Shown piece by piece: positions 6,510 through 7,101 of a stretch of DNA of 7,101 nucleotides (position 1 is the first letter of the stretch; the number at the start of each line of letters is the position of its first letter). The stretch lies in NCBI GenBank assembly GCA_937900305.1, contig CALCCV010000075.1, positions 1-7,101 on the forward strand, written 5' to 3'. Under the pieces are notes generated by a model, which saw only the letters and a program-made list of their open reading frames with translations, searched no databases and was not told where the DNA came from. Source of the stretch: an uncultured Pseudobdellovibrionaceae bacterium. Its GTDB lineage: Bacteria; Bdellovibrionota; Bdellovibrionia; Bdellovibrionales; Bdellovibrionaceae. The translations under genes were made by a program, and so were the position numbers.

Positions 6510-7101
6510 GTCTGCACCATCTTGAGCTTCAATCACGAAAATATCACGCGACGGTGTGTAGAGTCGGTGCGAAGGCACTTTGCGGATTCAGAGATTCTTC
6601 TCATTCACAATGGGTCGGACCCAAAGGTTGTTGCCAGTTTGGCAGCGGCCTATCCCGATCTCCAACATGAAAGTTGGCTTGAAAACGTGGGTTTTTCGGG
6701 CGGTGCGAACAGGGCCTTGAACCACAGTTTTGCGCGGGCCGAGTGGGTCTTGTTTCTAACGAACGACACTGAGCTGGAAGTTGTGGGAACTTGGCCCTCG
6801 CAACCGGGCCTCTATGGCCCACGCATTTGGCGCAGAAAAACAGACCAGATCGACTCTCTTGGTGGCGAGGTGTTGTGGCTGCGAGGGGCACTCGCGCACA
6901 CACGCAGTGAATTTGAATTTCACAGGGCGCAGGCGCCCTACATCCCCGGAACGGCGTTTTTGTTGGATCGACAAACCTTTGCTAGGGGTGGGGCTTTTGA
7001 TGAAACTCTTTTCACTTACTGGGAAGATGTGGACTTGAGTTTGCGTTACACCAAACAGGGGTTGCGATTGGGACTGCAGACGGATTGGGAGGTTCGCCAC
7101 G
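6498..7101 (+). CDS. Family 2 glycosyltransferase (rhamnosyltransferase-like), 3' end outside window
   Basis: This frame has no stop from ATG 6498 to the window end: 201 codons plus one base. The product fits GT2 inverting glycosyltransferases of the WbbL/rhamnosyltransferase type, which move a sugar from a nucleotide donor to a lipid-linked or polysaccharide acceptor at the inner face of the cytoplasmic membrane. Motifs in order: SVCTILSFN (4-12) first strand; LLIHNGSD (34-41), the D-N-G-S-type nucleotide site with His in place of Asp; NVGFSGGAN (63-71); VLFLTNDTE (84-92), the metal-site region; YIPGTAFLLDR (148-158); and GGAFDETLFTYWEDVDLSLR (164-183) with the E-D pair 176/177 likely holding the catalytic base. 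About two thirds of the usual length is present. An in-frame TAG at 6486 makes ATG 6498 the first start; the ribosome site is weak (GGG at 6483-6485). No downstream context is visible. The sugar is unknown. Confidence 0.93.
   Translation, partial: MIRSVCTILSFNHENITRRCVESVRRHFADSEILLIHNGSDPKVVASLAAAYPDLQHESWLENVGFSGGANRALNHSFARAEWVLFLTNDTELEVVGTWPSQPGLYGPRIWRRKTDQIDSLGGEVLWLRGALAHTRSEFEFHRAQAPYIPGTAFLLDRQTFARGGAFDETLFTYWEDVDLSLRYTKQGLRLGLQTDWEVRH

Noticed and set aside
6756..7100. 114-codon minus-strand frame at the right edge
   Set aside because: It lies antisense to the glycosyltransferase, whose plus-strand frame has all the GT2 motifs in the right order.

Overview
The window looks like a piece of chromosome from a free-living, flagellated Gram-negative bacterium, possibly of the Bdellovibrio type. 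The reasons are an alpha/beta mix of housekeeping and envelope genes, a flagellin C-terminus ending in ALKLIG, secreted proteins with Sec signal peptides, and base composition near 50% GC by eye. The assignment is an impression from protein style, not from a search. No mobile element, CRISPR array, rRNA or tRNA gene was seen.

Layout, left to right. The left edge holds the last part of a flagellin gene (+), closed by a strong intrinsic terminator at 297-331. About 525 bp without a convincing gene follow; they hold further inverted repeats and a run of eight G. Then comes a 653-residue secreted protein (+, 797-2758) with an N-terminal beta-propeller resembling the GH43-type glycosidase superfamily and a C-terminal array of calcium-loop VCBS/FG-GAP repeats. 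Next, in the same direction, is rmuC (2840-4201), a membrane-anchored coiled-coil protein with a nuclease-like domain. It converges on an unrecognised 421-residue secreted protein (-, 4237-5502).

The right third is an envelope-sugar locus. It has a sugar-phosphate nucleotidyltransferase (-, 5711-6454) and, divergent from it across only 43 bp, a family 2 glycosyltransferase (+, from 6498, cut by the window end). The first would supply a nucleotide-activated sugar and the second would transfer such a sugar to a surface polysaccharide or lipid carrier. Their pairing is inferred from proximity.

No obvious new multi-gene system is visible. The items most worth a second look are the propeller-VCBS exoprotein, the unknown secreted 421-residue protein, the poor match of the flagellin frame upstream of its conserved C-terminal helix, and an inverted repeat that places the glycosyltransferase start codon in its loop.
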